A stretch of DNA of 64,000 bases, taken from contig NZ_LT964739.1 of NCBI RefSeq assembly GCF_900240265.1, positions 301,126 through 365,125 of the forward strand, given 5' to 3'. Below the pieces are notes generated by a model. That model was not told where the DNA came from. It saw only the letters and a program-made list of their open reading frames with translations, and made no database searches. The stretch comes from Galactobacillus timonensis. Its GTDB lineage: Bacteria; Bacillota_I; Bacilli_A; Erysipelotrichales; Erysipelotrichaceae. Below are positions 34,301 to 43,534 of this stretch, in pieces. The first letter of the stretch is position 1; every line of letters starts with the position of its first letter. The position numbers and the translations under genes were made by a program.

Positions 34301-34512
34301 GCGATCACACCTCTATCCTTTAGATACTCGCCAATATCATGCACAACATAATCCGTGCTCTGTGTATGAAGTACGTCATAGTAAGGAATGATATAGTTAT
34401 CCAAACATCCGCTTTTCTCCAGTGCCGCGTATACCTTTGATGGCGTTGTGTTCCAGCGATCCGCGCAGGCATGAATCATATATACAGCAAAAGAGAAATT
34501 GTCTTCATTCAT
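34297..34512 (-). CDS. DUF3791 protein, putative antitoxin/partner
   Basis: A 71-residue protein (MNEDNFSFAVYMIHACADRW onward, ending HDIGEYLKDRGVIA) of the DUF3791 type, small helical proteins found next to DUF3990. SD site GGAGG precedes ATG. The ATGA overlap with the next gene implies coupled translation. Preceded by two tiny genes in the same direction. Role as antitoxin or chaperone of the DUF3990 protein is inferred from order only. Confidence 0.78.
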   Translation of the reverse strand: MNEDNFSFAVYMIHACADRWNTTPSKVYAALEKSGCLDNYIIPYYDVLHTQSTDYVVHDIGEYLKDRGVIA

Positions 34513-34530
34513 ATTTCACCTCCGACTTGA

Positions 34531-34635
34531 TTAGAGCAGTGATCTAACGCTTCGTGCCATATCGCTCCTTCTGAGCCTTACCTCAATGACCCTCACACTG
34601 GCATATAGATCGATGGAAAACCGTTCATTTTTCAT
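34531..34635 (-). CDS. tiny gene (34 aa) before DUF3791
   Basis: ATGAAAAATGAACGG encodes MKNERFSIDLYASVRVIEVR then LRRSDMARSVRSLL. It starts inside the end of the preceding 50-residue gene (ATG overlaps its last codons) and ends 18 nt before the DUF3791 start. It is basic with an amphipathic pattern. Could be a coupled small protein of the operon or a chance frame. Confidence 0.4.
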   Translation of the reverse strand: MKNERFSIDLYASVRVIEVRLRRSDMARSVRSLL

Positions 34636-34777
34636 GTGCTTCAAGCGCTATCCTTCTCTCACATTTCCGATGAATCTGCTGTGCATAAAACGGCATTCTA
34701 TCAGCCTTATCCTCATTCCAACAACGCCTGTTGACCGCAGCATGTCGTAGAGAAGTCTCGCATGTAGTTACAAACAT
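34625..34777 (-). CDS. small gene (50 aa) at head of DUF3791/DUF3990 operon
   Basis: Fifty codons, beginning MFVTTCETSLRHAAVNRRCW, behind a strong GGGAGGG site 3-4 nt before ATG. The product is basic with three Cys and resembles no family I know. It lies directly after an 8-bp inverted repeat (34801-34825) and is overlapped by the 34-codon gene, forming a chain of five coupled genes with DUF3791, DUF3990 and the third protein. Real coding status uncertain. The rest of the 34513-34926 gap holds only the inverted repeat. Confidence 0.5.
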   Translation of the reverse strand: MFVTTCETSLRHAAVNRRCWNEDKADRMPFYAQQIHRKCERRIALEAHEK

Positions 34778-34800
34778 TTCCCTCCCGGCTGATCAATCAT

Positions 34801-34825
34801 TTGTTGCCAAGAGCCTAGGCAACAA
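34801..34825. repeat. inverted repeat upstream of toxin-antitoxin-like operon
   Basis: TTGTTGCC, 9-nt spacer, GGCAACAA: perfect 8-bp arms, 24 nt before the first small gene. Either an operator or a hairpin; no T tract follows, so a terminator is unlikely. Confidence 0.6.
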
Positions 34826-34926
34826 GTCGAGACCATCATTATTCCCGTTTACTCAATGGTTATCTCTATGATTACTAGCACAGGAAGTCGTCATCAGTTC
34901 CTTAGAGCTTTAAGCCACGCAACAGC

Positions 34927-36705
34927 TTAAACCAATGCTTCACCAAAAGTCTGTTTTACTTCATCTGCATCCTTACCAGAGATTGTTCGTCCGGTCGCCG
35001 TTTCAATAGCAGCTAGCAGCTTCTTGGCCCGATCGACAAAATACTTCTGGAAATCATTATTACGGAGTAGAGTATGGTCAATCCAGTGAGTTTCCACATA
35101 TCCATCCAGATCAGTTGCCGTAACCGATCCCTTCTTTTCGAGTTTTTCAAGATAAACTGAAGGCGCGGAGCCCCCAATTTCGCGATTGCTGCTTGCAGAA
35201 ATTGGCGTCTTATTCACAACGCTGTTCCATAACCGCTTGTCATATCCCTTCTGAATGCAGTAATCCTTGGGGAAGATGTGATGAATATCAATCTTCTCAT
35301 CCGTGAATGTTGAAAAATCCATTTCTGTTCCAGATATGAAATCACGTGCATGGTTTTTCAAAATCAGTGCCATCATACCTTTATAGGCTGCCGATTGACG
35401 GGATTGCATCCCAAGCAACCGCATGGGATTAAAATAGAAATCCGTAACGGTTTTGGGAAGATTCCCTTCAGATTCAATCCATTTAACTACCTGAACAATG
35501 TCATTCGCATATCGAGTTTCATTGGCTGAGCCATACAATTCCCCAAACACCCCACACCAGTACCACTGTTTAACTTTATTCTTTACTGATGTTGTACGGA
35601 TTCTATTGTGTTTCATAAGAACCGTGCAGATAGCAGAAAGAGGAATCAATTGTGTACTGTAAGGCAGGTCATTGCTTGAAAAAATGCGTTCTTCTCTCAG
35701 AAGATTTTCCGCAATAGAAAAACCTTTGCAGAGGTCTTCAGAATATTTCTTATAAATATCCAGTGTCAATGATAGAACATCCTTCTTCTTACAGCTTACA
35801 GTGTCACCTTCCATATAAGAAGAAAGCAATGTGAGTGCAGTCAAAAAATCGGTCGCAGTCACTATTGATAAAATATCCCCAGAGAAGTAAGTTTCTCTTT
35901 TGTTTTCCCAGTCTTTTCTGAGTTGAAAATCATCCATAGCAAATACTGCTGTCACAAGCTCAAATACAGTAAGTGAGACTCCGCCTGTATTGACATTCTC
36001 AAACACCTGACAAACAGCTTCCTTTGGTGTAGTTTTTTCAAGTAGGATAACTGGCATTTGATATTGTTGGGTTGGATTAATCACCTTTGAGAACAGTTCT
36101 ATAAACTGTTGTATTATTTCGTGATCATAGTTCATGTACGAATAATATTGATTCTGCCAGTCAAGCACTGCCGCAGAATCCAAAATAATATTCAGCGGGA
36201 ACATCTTGAGTTTAAACTCCTGTTCTCTGCTCGTGAGATCCTTTTCAACATTCCGGCCAAAGTCAGAGGTAATTAACTTGTTTGCAGGAACCGAAACAAC
36301 TATTTTGTCATCATCTGCTGTGAGATTAAGTGCGTTTTCAATGCTCAAATAATAATAACGATCAATATTCTTACCCTTCTCAGTCTTAGTATGAACGGGA
36401 TTTTTGCTGTAAAGTGCATTATATAAAGAAGTCAATCTCTGCTGTCCATCGAGAATCAGTTCATCAGGTTCAATGTCATGGTCAGCAGGAGACCCTTCAA
36501 TTGGTTTATGTTTAAAGTGAACAATTTCATTACCATACTCGAGAAACATAGCAGCACCGACCGGAAAGTTTCGGATAACGCTCAATATTAGAGCTCGGAT
36601 TCGCCCGTCATCCCATACCCAACCGCGCTGAAAATCAGGAAGCTGTGCAAGCCCGCTATCCACTTCCTTCATTAGATCTGTGAGTCGTCTATCATTCGTT
36701 TTCAT
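34927..36705 (-). CDS. DUF262/HNH family protein, GmrSD-like type IV restriction/defence protein
   Basis: A 592-residue protein. The N-terminal DUF262 domain has QLPDFQRGWVWDD (about 17-29) and the ParB/Srx-like nucleotide motif LILDGQQRLTSLYNAL (about 87), as in GmrS and related anti-phage proteins. The C-terminal region (about 480-540) reads IDIHHIFPKDYCIQKGYDKR and later SVVNKTPIS, an HNH nuclease core of the DUF1524 type (GmrD-like), with H-H and N. So both halves of GmrSD are in one chain. GmrSD enzymes cut glucosylated hydroxymethylcytosine DNA with NTP; the target here is unknown. It is part of a defence island. Confidence 0.85.
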   Translation of the reverse strand: MKTNDRRLTDLMKEVDSGLAQLPDFQRGWVWDDGRIRALILSVIRNFPVGAAMFLEYGNEIVHFKHKPIEGSPADHDIEPDELILDGQQRLTSLYNALYSKNPVHTKTEKGKNIDRYYYLSIENALNLTADDDKIVVSVPANKLITSDFGRNVEKDLTSREQEFKLKMFPLNIILDSAAVLDWQNQYYSYMNYDHEIIQQFIELFSKVINPTQQYQMPVILLEKTTPKEAVCQVFENVNTGGVSLTVFELVTAVFAMDDFQLRKDWENKRETYFSGDILSIVTATDFLTALTLLSSYMEGDTVSCKKKDVLSLTLDIYKKYSEDLCKGFSIAENLLREERIFSSNDLPYSTQLIPLSAICTVLMKHNRIRTTSVKNKVKQWYWCGVFGELYGSANETRYANDIVQVVKWIESEGNLPKTVTDFYFNPMRLLGMQSRQSAAYKGMMALILKNHARDFISGTEMDFSTFTDEKIDIHHIFPKDYCIQKGYDKRLWNSVVNKTPISASSNREIGGSAPSVYLEKLEKKGSVTATDLDGYVETHWIDHTLLRNNDFQKYFVDRAKKLLAAIETATGRTISGKDADEVKQTFGEALV

Positions 36706-36914
36706 ATCCTATCAATTGGTCCTCTTTTATCATCCACAGCGGATATATTTATCACCTTATTCAGCAAACTTCTTCCTTCTGAATTAGCATATATTCCTAT
36801 TCTTTAATCCAAGCAATCACCTCATGAGTTTTACGTCACTGAAGTGAAGTAACCAAACCCATCATACACGACGTTGCTATTTGATACCGTCAAAAATAGC
36901 ACTTCACATCATTA

Positions 36915-37325
36915 TCAACCGCATGTTGGCTTCCAGACAAACATCCCCTCCGAACAAGCAATCGATCTGACCAGTTCCAGCATTTTTCCATCCGCATGAT
37001 AGACAGTCAGGTGCAACACATCCAGCGAAGATACAATCAGCGCATCCCCGATCAAAATTGAAACATCCCGCTTTCGCATCACTTCCGCGACATGATCCGG
37101 TGACGGATTCACCACATCCTCCTGATCCAAAGATATCGGATAGTAGCAGTTCAGTTTCAGAACAATATGGATGTGCTTCTCTTTGACTGCATCAAACCGA
37201 TCACCATGCAGAAAATAATCCTCCACCGCAAAGTATTGTCCACCACTCTCCTTCGACACCTGCCTGGGAAGAATATCCATCACCCAGCACGGCCCCTGTA
37301 ACAAGTCTTCTATCCTGTCTTCCAT
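36915..37325 (-). CDS. hypothetical protein of a small Firmicute family
   Basis: A 136-residue protein from MEDRIEDLLQGPCWVMDILP to CSEGMFVWKPTCG. It has no signal or membrane segments. The pattern (acidic start, LPRQV, VEDYF, long middle with HIVLKLNCYY, end SEGMFVWK) recurs in uncharacterised Firmicute proteins; function unknown. No good ribosome site is visible; a start 30 nt further up at 37355 is possible. It is in the defence island between the DUF262 gene and a broken small gene. The 209-bp gap before it shows no further gene. Confidence 0.65.
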   Translation of the reverse strand: MEDRIEDLLQGPCWVMDILPRQVSKESGGQYFAVEDYFLHGDRFDAVKEKHIHIVLKLNCYYPISLDQEDVVNPSPDHVAEVMRKRDVSILIGDALIVSSLDVLHLTVYHADGKMLELVRSIACSEGMFVWKPTCG

Positions 37326-37371
37326 ATTTCTACTCTCGGCACAAGTCCGGCACATTAGATGTTAGTACCAC

Positions 37372-37701
37372 ATTGCCACGCTCTTCTCCGGGATGTCGCC
37401 TTTGTTTACTCGATTAGCGATATCACGCATCGCAAAATCACCACACTCCGTAATATGCGACGGCTCCGTTGCCTACTCATCGAAATCAGTTCCGCCGCAT
37501 TCACGTATCATCTCGTTGGTTGCTTTTACCATCTCGTTCATTTCTTCAGCGGAAACTTCATACTCAAAATCACTTTACTTTGATGCTTTCAGCCTTGAGA
37601 TCCGCAACAATAACGCCAGGCTCCTTATCTTTCTTCCCTTCCGGATAGTACCAGTACGTTAACACATCTCCAATTCTTTCATGGAGTTCATACTTGACCA
37701 T
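37372..37701 (-). pseudogene. broken small gene (frameshift and stop)
   Basis: From 37701: MVKYELHERIGDVLTYWYYP through GVIVADLKAESIKVK, stop at 37570. In another frame the sequence resumes DFEYEVSAEEMNEMVKATNE to TDFDE, stop at 37473, and the same frame continues ITECGDFAMRDIANRVNKGD to SVAMWY. The pieces look like one protein of about 110 residues broken by a frameshift and an in-frame TAG. The ATG is followed by good coding periodicity. Family unknown to me. Confidence 0.6.
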
Positions 37702-37730
37702 ATCTCTTCCTATTATTTTTCATTCAGCGT

Positions 37731-38654
37731 TTAATCTTCTTTTGCTGCTACAGTCAGTAATACCTGTTTGTCCTTTGGGTCATTCACAACATGCATTTTT
37801 CTATGACAATTAGGGCACAAAGCAACACAATTATCAATGGAATCCAAGCCGCCTTCAGAAAGCCACTGAATATGATGACATTCAAGATAAGGTTCCCCGT
37901 TTTGGTCAAGAAATGGCGCTACTGCCCCGCATAACTGGCAATGCCCATTTGCCCGGTTCTTTACGTATGCCGCAATCACTGGATCACGATGATAAATCTT
38001 AGTCTGGGTGATATTGGATATTGGAGACTTACTGTGATTCTTAGCTTTCTTTTTCAATTGTTCGATCGGTTTATGAATCTCCTGTTCCACCCGATTATCA
38101 AACTCTTTCCGCAACAATTCATAATCAGGTGCGGCAGCATCATCAAACTTCGAAGGATTATGCTGATGAATAACCCACTTCAAGTGCTCCCATTGTTCAT
38201 CATCCAGCTTAGTCGAAGCACAAAAGGTGCTAACTTTTATGAAACTTTTGATCTCCCGATAATCAATCGGCTCCGCTAATCCTTCTACGTCCGATATCTC
38301 CGACATCCAATATGACCCGTCTCCCATTGGATAAGAATTTACAACACCATAGCCAAGTAATTTGCCGCTGTATTGCTGATAAAAGTTCTTTTGCTTGGTA
38401 ATGAATTTTTCAAGGCCCGAATCAGCGGAAAAGTCCATGTGAGAGGTTGCCATTCCAAGGTTCGCTCTTGCCTGTTTGGCACACATAAAGATGATTGTGT
38501 CACCAGGTACTGCATTCTTAGGAACTGACCATGTCGTATGCCGCTCGCTGACCCCTTTGAGAAATTCATCAATATTTGTGCCATGGAAATTTTCATAGAG
38601 ATATAAGAAATCATCCCGATCTCTGGATACAGTGAAGTTCTCAATAAATATCAT
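37731..38654 (-). CDS. HNH endonuclease, possible EVE-like N-terminal domain (modification-dependent restriction)
   Basis: A 307-residue protein. The C-terminal HNH nuclease is clear: GHCQLCGAVAPFLDQNGEP, then LECHHIQWLSEGGLDSIDN and CVALCPNCHRKMHV, with the two CxxC zinc pairs and the catalytic His-His-Asn-His. The N-terminal half (residues 1-165: TWSVPKNAVPGDTIIFMC, LLGYGVVNSY) has the rhythm of an EVE/PUA-like modified-base-binding domain; that is a tentative reading. EVE-HNH fusions act as modification-dependent restriction enzymes. It lies between the recombinase and the small broken gene. Confidence 0.8.
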   Translation of the reverse strand: MIFIENFTVSRDRDDFLYLYENFHGTNIDEFLKGVSERHTTWSVPKNAVPGDTIIFMCAKQARANLGMATSHMDFSADSGLEKFITKQKNFYQQYSGKLLGYGVVNSYPMGDGSYWMSEISDVEGLAEPIDYREIKSFIKVSTFCASTKLDDEQWEHLKWVIHQHNPSKFDDAAAPDYELLRKEFDNRVEQEIHKPIEQLKKKAKNHSKSPISNITQTKIYHRDPVIAAYVKNRANGHCQLCGAVAPFLDQNGEPYLECHHIQWLSEGGLDSIDNCVALCPNCHRKMHVVNDPKDKQVLLTVAAKED

Positions 38655-38772
38655 CTACGACTACCAGTCCCTTCCTCATAAGATAAATGTCCAGCAGGAA
38701 GAACATGAAAGAATGTTCCTCAGGGAACACAGGCAGCAGAGCTCCATCCGCATACATTCATATCCTGCTGTG

Positions 38773-39702
38773 TTATGTAAGGTTCGACAAGGAACGCATC
38801 ACAAGGTCAACATCCTTGTTCTCCAGTTCCTGAATAATGTGAAGGTACGTTTTCTGCGTCGTTGTCATGCTCGCGTGCCCAAGTCTGCGGGCCACGCTGG
38901 CAATAGATACTCCCGCAAATAACAGAATCGACGCATGCGTATGCCGCAAACCGTGAATCGAAATCACCGGAATTTTAAGCTGCTTACAATACCGCTCCAG
39001 AATGTCATTAATGGTGGAATTGTAGATATTCTGTCCCCGCACAAAGATTGGCTGATCCGGTGCAAGATCACGAGTCAACGCTGAAAACTGCATTACCAGC
39101 TGCCAGTCAATCTGAATCCGCCGTACCGACGACTTATTCTTCGTTGCCGTAAATCCGCCGCCATTCTTATAATTCCAGGTTTTACTGATCGATACCGTCT
39201 GGTGTGAAAAATCAAAGTCATTCGGCGTTATGGCAAGGGCCTCCGAGAAACGCATCCCTGTCTTCGCCACCAGCAGAATGAACCAGTCCCAGTTAATTTC
39301 ATTCCTCAGATCCAGACTCGTTAACAAAGTATGAAGCTCAAACTGATTCAGGTACTTGACCTTCTTACTGGATGGTGTCTTTCCCTTAATGATCACCTTC
39401 CGGGTCGGGTCACGTTCAATCAGTCCATCGTCAACCGCATCCAGAATGGCGCCTTTCAACTGATGATGAAAGTCCATCGTTGTCTGCCGCTCATGATCCT
39501 TTGCATAGTCATTGATCAGCTGCTGGTAGCTTACTCTCGTCAGTTCGCACAGTTTCAGATCCGGCACAAGCTTATCGAGCCATGCCTGCGCCATATGATA
39601 CTTATTCAGCGTAACATCGCGGATTGCCCCTTCCTTATAAACCGAAACCCAGTCCGAATAGTAGTCACGAAATAAATCTGATGATTTGCTTTCACTCAGC
39701 AT
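38773..39702 (-). CDS. tyrosine recombinase/integrase linked to type I RM locus
   Basis: A 309-residue phage-integrase family protein starting MLSESKSSDLFRDYYSDWV after AAGGAG. N-terminal SAM-like domain (about 1-100); catalytic Arg in TGMRFSEALAIT, HxxR in HGLRHTHASILL and the His...Tyr in LGHASMTTTQKTYLHI. All five core residues seem present. Integrases of this kind next to hsdR/hsdS often invert hsdS segments rather than move phages; no prophage genes or att sites are visible here. It starts 52 nt after hsdR. Confidence 0.9.
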   Translation of the reverse strand: MLSESKSSDLFRDYYSDWVSVYKEGAIRDVTLNKYHMAQAWLDKLVPDLKLCELTRVSYQQLINDYAKDHERQTTMDFHHQLKGAILDAVDDGLIERDPTRKVIIKGKTPSSKKVKYLNQFELHTLLTSLDLRNEINWDWFILLVAKTGMRFSEALAITPNDFDFSHQTVSISKTWNYKNGGGFTATKNKSSVRRIQIDWQLVMQFSALTRDLAPDQPIFVRGQNIYNSTINDILERYCKQLKIPVISIHGLRHTHASILLFAGVSIASVARRLGHASMTTTQKTYLHIIQELENKDVDLVMRSLSNLT

Positions 39703-39754
39703 CCTTTTTCTCCTTCCTAGGAATGCATGCTGATGAAGCATCTGCTGCCGAAGA

Positions 39755-42700
39755 TCAGATCATTTTCCCGCCCGAAAGTATAAAGTCCATTAGCAGCTTA
39801 TCCGCCTCATTACGAACAATGAACGGCGGCCTGCGCTCACCATCGACCACCGCAAAATATGCTTCCGCATTTTCCAAAATGACGCTGTCGCGCAGCTCAT
39901 CAAAGCGGCCATACTGATTTATCGTGTCCTTTGTCACATGGCGATCAAGCAGATCCATCACGAGATTCTCATCGACGCCAAGGCATTCATGAAGACGATG
40001 AACCTCATTCTTCTTTTCTGTATTCATATAATCAACGATGTAGCTGCGGAAAGGTTTCCCATCCTCCAGCTCAACATCGCCCGTCTGAACGTCATGCAGA
40101 AACAGTTCCGCAAACTTCTGTTCTTCCTGAGACAGCGTTGAAAACGCCTTATGAAGATCCGCAAGGGACTGCTCCAGCTCGGCCGGATCCACATTCGGCT
40201 GTGTCAACTGCTTCTTCCACTTTTCGAAGCGGGAATTCATATACTCATTATCAATGGTCCCGGTACTCAGCTCCGTCAGATAAGGATCAATTGCAAATGT
40301 TATTTCGCCGCCCTCGCCATTATCATCGTCGCCATTTCCGCCGCCAAGTTCCTTATAACGCTGCAGAAGTGTCAAATACTCTTCTCTACCGGGCTCAACA
40401 GTCACCGTGTCTTCCGTCGGATCATCAGCGTCGATACGTGCGCTGTAAACCTTCTTATCCCAGCTAAATCCCTGGATTGTTGCCGCCTGCAAATAGCCTG
40501 AAAATTCGCGGAATAATTTCGCGAATTTCGCCTTCGACGGGACATCGTCCGGGAGCCTGTCCATCTCTGGAATACCGGCGCTCTTAAAAATTCTGACAAT
40601 ATCCTGGAAGGTTACATTCATGTGGCGGATGTTATCCGGCAAGTGATCAGCAAACAGTCCCCTTGGCTTATCGCCAGAGTACAACTCGACCGCCTCTTCG
40701 ATGTTCCGCTTCATTGTATGTGGCATGCGATAGTAACGAATAGAACCGAACGGCTTCTCATGTTGATCAAACAGGCGATTCGTTCTGGAAAATGCCTGAA
40801 TCAGATTCTGATATTCCAATACCTTATCGAGGTACAGGGTATTGATCCACTTTGAGTCAAATCCCGTCAGCATCTGGTTGACAACGATCATCATATCCAG
40901 CTGCTGCTCCGGCTTCATGCGGATATACGGCGACTTATGCGCAATCCGAGCCGCAACATCACGTTTAAAGCCGTCATAGTGGGCCATGTCAAAGTTCTGA
41001 TTGTAGCGGTCATTATAATCTATGAGCATTTCACGGATGCCATCATCCTTCAGAATGGAAGTTTCGCCTCCCGCATTATCAATCGTCGGGTCAAAGATAC
41101 AGGTGACGCGAAGCTGCGGCGCACGCTTCTTAAACAGACGATAATAGGAAATTGCTTCCGGAATGCTGCTCGTAGCGAAAATTGCATGCAGTAAATATCC
41201 ATGGCTCATCGAGTCGCGGTCACCTGCGATGTTATCAACAACTGCTTCCTGATACTTTTCGGATCTCCATGCACTTGAATCGACGTAATCTTCGATTCCT
41301 TTCCGTTCGCCGTCGCCAGCCATCGGAACTTCAGCCGATGACATAAACTTATAGTAAATTGCCTTCTTCTTTGGATCCTTGAGTGCTTCATCCACAGTCG
41401 AGGCATGGGCCTGTTCCAGGGCAACCATCTTGCGCAGTTCTTTATCCGGATACACCATGACCATTGTCGGATCAAAGCCAAGAACATTTTTATCCCGAAT
41501 ACCGTCCGCAATACTGTAGCGATGAAGTTCATTTCCAAAGATATCCGCCGTCGTAAGCTGCCTGCGACTATTTTCTGTAAAGACCGGCGTACCCGTAAAG
41601 CCAAAGAAAAGCGCATTGGGGAACGTGTACTTAATCGTCAACAACATATCTCCGAACGTTGAACGGTGACACTCATCAACAATAAATACGACACGTTTCC
41701 GGCGTATATTCTCCAGATCCTTCTCTCTGAGCATGCCCCCGGCATCTTCTTTGAGGCGACTCATCTTCTGAATCGAGGTAACGATAAGGCTGTCATTCGG
41801 ATTATTGCTTGTAAGTTTTTCAATCAGCTTATAGGTATTTTCCGTATCCTGTACCTGATCCGCACTGTCCGCAAATCCGCGGTATTCTCTGACAGACTGA
41901 ACGCCAAGTTCGATCCGGTCCATCAGGAAAACAACCTTATCCGCATCATGAGAATCTGCAATCAGCTGCGCCGACTTGAAGGAAGTCATTGTCTTTCCTG
42001 ACCCGGTTGTATGCCAGATATATCCTCCAAGCTGGTTTCCATCTCCCCAGTGTTTTTCATTTGCCGTGACGCGATCACTGATCTTTGTAGCTGCCCAGTA
42101 TTGATAGCTGCGCATCACTTTAAGAATACCGTCCGACTTATCCGGGACCGAATAATAGCCGATCATCTCATGTGCCTGTGGAATGCACAAAAGATTAGAC
42201 ACAATATCTTTCCAATTATGAAAAGGCTCGTTATTGAAGTCCTCCCAATGGAAGAAAAAATCAGGATTGAACTTCCCATCAGGGCCAGGATTTGCAAAGT
42301 ACACCCCATCCTCCGGGTTCATTGCCACAAATATCTGTATCAGCGAAAAGAGACCGGTAAATATTCCTTCATGTGCATAAATCTCAATCTGTCGGCATGC
42401 CTCCTCATAAGGAACCCCGCTCCTCTTAAGCTCAATGTGGAACACCGGAAGCCCATTAATCAGTAACATCAGGTCACCGCGCCGCGTATGATAGATCGCA
42501 TCATGGTGACCAAACTCCGGTTGCTCCGCTATCTGATAACGGCTCTGCCCACCGGCAATTTCACTTCGAGAATAAATCTTCAAACTGACTTCCTTACCAT
42601 AGTGAAGCTGATCTGCAGGATTTTTTCGCGTCAACGAAACATACGTGCCATTAATAAACTCATTTAGTGCCAACGGCGTCCGCAGCGCCGTAATCTGTTC

Positions 42701-42904
42701 CAACAGTTCATCCATCTCTTCCGGAATCAGGGGACAGCCATTCAACTGATCAATGCCACGATTGTTCTCAAAGAGAATATCTGCCCAGTTTTGAATCAGA
42801 TCCTGCTCCGTCGGATGCATCAAAACCTTGTCACTCCACCCATTACGCTGCAGCTCAGTAATTACTGCCTTCTCAAAATCAGCCTCTACACTAAATCCAG
42901 TCAT
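39755..42904 (-). CDS. hsdR: type I restriction enzyme R subunit
   Basis: A 1049-residue HsdR, full length. The N-terminal PD-(D/E)xK nuclease has RRGDLMLLINGLPVFHIELK (Asp and Glu-x-Lys). The helicase core has Walker A in WHTTGSGKTMTSFKSAQL, DECH in VFIVDECHRSTFGD and later motif VI QAFSRTNRLF. C-terminal half helical and interacts with HsdM in the family. It cuts DNA remote from the site after ATP-driven translocation. Translation starts at a GGAG site 16 nt after hsdS. Reading frame intact although hsdM is broken. Confidence 0.95.
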   Translation of the reverse strand: MTGFSVEADFEKAVITELQRNGWSDKVLMHPTEQDLIQNWADILFENNRGIDQLNGCPLIPEEMDELLEQITALRTPLALNEFINGTYVSLTRKNPADQLHYGKEVSLKIYSRSEIAGGQSRYQIAEQPEFGHHDAIYHTRRGDLMLLINGLPVFHIELKRSGVPYEEACRQIEIYAHEGIFTGLFSLIQIFVAMNPEDGVYFANPGPDGKFNPDFFFHWEDFNNEPFHNWKDIVSNLLCIPQAHEMIGYYSVPDKSDGILKVMRSYQYWAATKISDRVTANEKHWGDGNQLGGYIWHTTGSGKTMTSFKSAQLIADSHDADKVVFLMDRIELGVQSVREYRGFADSADQVQDTENTYKLIEKLTSNNPNDSLIVTSIQKMSRLKEDAGGMLREKDLENIRRKRVVFIVDECHRSTFGDMLLTIKYTFPNALFFGFTGTPVFTENSRRQLTTADIFGNELHRYSIADGIRDKNVLGFDPTMVMVYPDKELRKMVALEQAHASTVDEALKDPKKKAIYYKFMSSAEVPMAGDGERKGIEDYVDSSAWRSEKYQEAVVDNIAGDRDSMSHGYLLHAIFATSSIPEAISYYRLFKKRAPQLRVTCIFDPTIDNAGGETSILKDDGIREMLIDYNDRYNQNFDMAHYDGFKRDVAARIAHKSPYIRMKPEQQLDMMIVVNQMLTGFDSKWINTLYLDKVLEYQNLIQAFSRTNRLFDQHEKPFGSIRYYRMPHTMKRNIEEAVELYSGDKPRGLFADHLPDNIRHMNVTFQDIVRIFKSAGIPEMDRLPDDVPSKAKFAKLFREFSGYLQAATIQGFSWDKKVYSARIDADDPTEDTVTVEPGREEYLTLLQRYKELGGGNGDDDNGEGGEITFAIDPYLTELSTGTIDNEYMNSRFEKWKKQLTQPNVDPAELEQSLADLHKAFSTLSQEEQKFAELFLHDVQTGDVELEDGKPFRSYIVDYMNTEKKNEVHRLHECLGVDENLVMDLLDRHVTKDTINQYGRFDELRDSVILENAEAYFAVVDGERRPPFIVRNEADKLLMDFILSGGKMI

Positions 42905-42919
42905 ATTTTTCGCTCCATT

Positions 42920-43534
42920 TCAATTATATAGTCCAGCTCCATGCTGTCTTTGATGAAGGGTGATAAGGTGGTCGAGTCTCTGGAAATAGGCTCCTATTTG
43001 TTTCTGTTCTCCTATAGTTGGAGGAACCATCACATCATAGGCACCAAGCATACTTCTGCTAATTCTTTGCCTTGTTCCACCTGCCAAGCAGGTATTAACC
43101 CACTTAAAATATCCAGGTGTGGACAAGCACTGAACAATAAAGGCTGCGGAATTTTCTGCAGAAGTTCTAGCAATGGTACAATCAACAGCAGTTATCATGC
43201 GAGTGCCAGTTTCTGGCACTATACAGGCTCTTCCTGCAGGTTCGGGCAATCTTGAAATCAGAATATCTCCCGGAAAAATTTCTTCACAATTGAGCCTGTT
43301 AAAAGTCTCTTCTGAAATCCATTTTTTGTTATCGGCTTTATCTATAAATTCAGTTACTCCAACATTGCCTGTTTGTACTAATCTGACGCCTAAAGAGCTC
43401 TGATCTTTGGCTTCAATCCAATCGCCATCATCAAATCGTGCAAAGAGGGAGGACAACTTACGCTGTTCCCAATCGTCTGTGAAACCTTTGAAGCGAAGAG
43501 CAGGAGTATTCTTTGTTTTTTCGTTCTCAGTCAT
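42920..43534 (-). CDS. hsdS: type I RM specificity subunit, half-length (single TRD)
   Basis: A 204-residue protein versus about 400 for HsdS. It starts MTENEKTKNTPALRFKGFTD, whose ALRFKGFTDDWEQRKL is the conserved start of an S-subunit, continues with one TRD and ends in the first conserved region QKQIGAYFQRLDHLITLHQR followed by QHGAGLYN and stop. The second TRD and repeat are missing. Its ATG overlaps the hsdM stop. Either a natural half-S subunit acting as a dimer, or a truncated copy left after recombination by the nearby integrase. Confidence 0.85.
   Translation of the reverse strand: MTENEKTKNTPALRFKGFTDDWEQRKLSSLFARFDDGDWIEAKDQSSLGVRLVQTGNVGVTEFIDKADNKKWISEETFNRLNCEEIFPGDILISRLPEPAGRACIVPETGTRMITAVDCTIARTSAENSAAFIVQCLSTPGYFKWVNTCLAGGTRQRISRSMLGAYDVMVPPTIGEQKQIGAYFQRLDHLITLHQRQHGAGLYN

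Noticed and set aside
38773..39702. Integrase as evidence of a prophage or integrative element
   Set aside because: No phage structural, replication or conjugation genes and no att repeats or tRNA next to it; the position beside hsdR favours an RM-linked recombinase.
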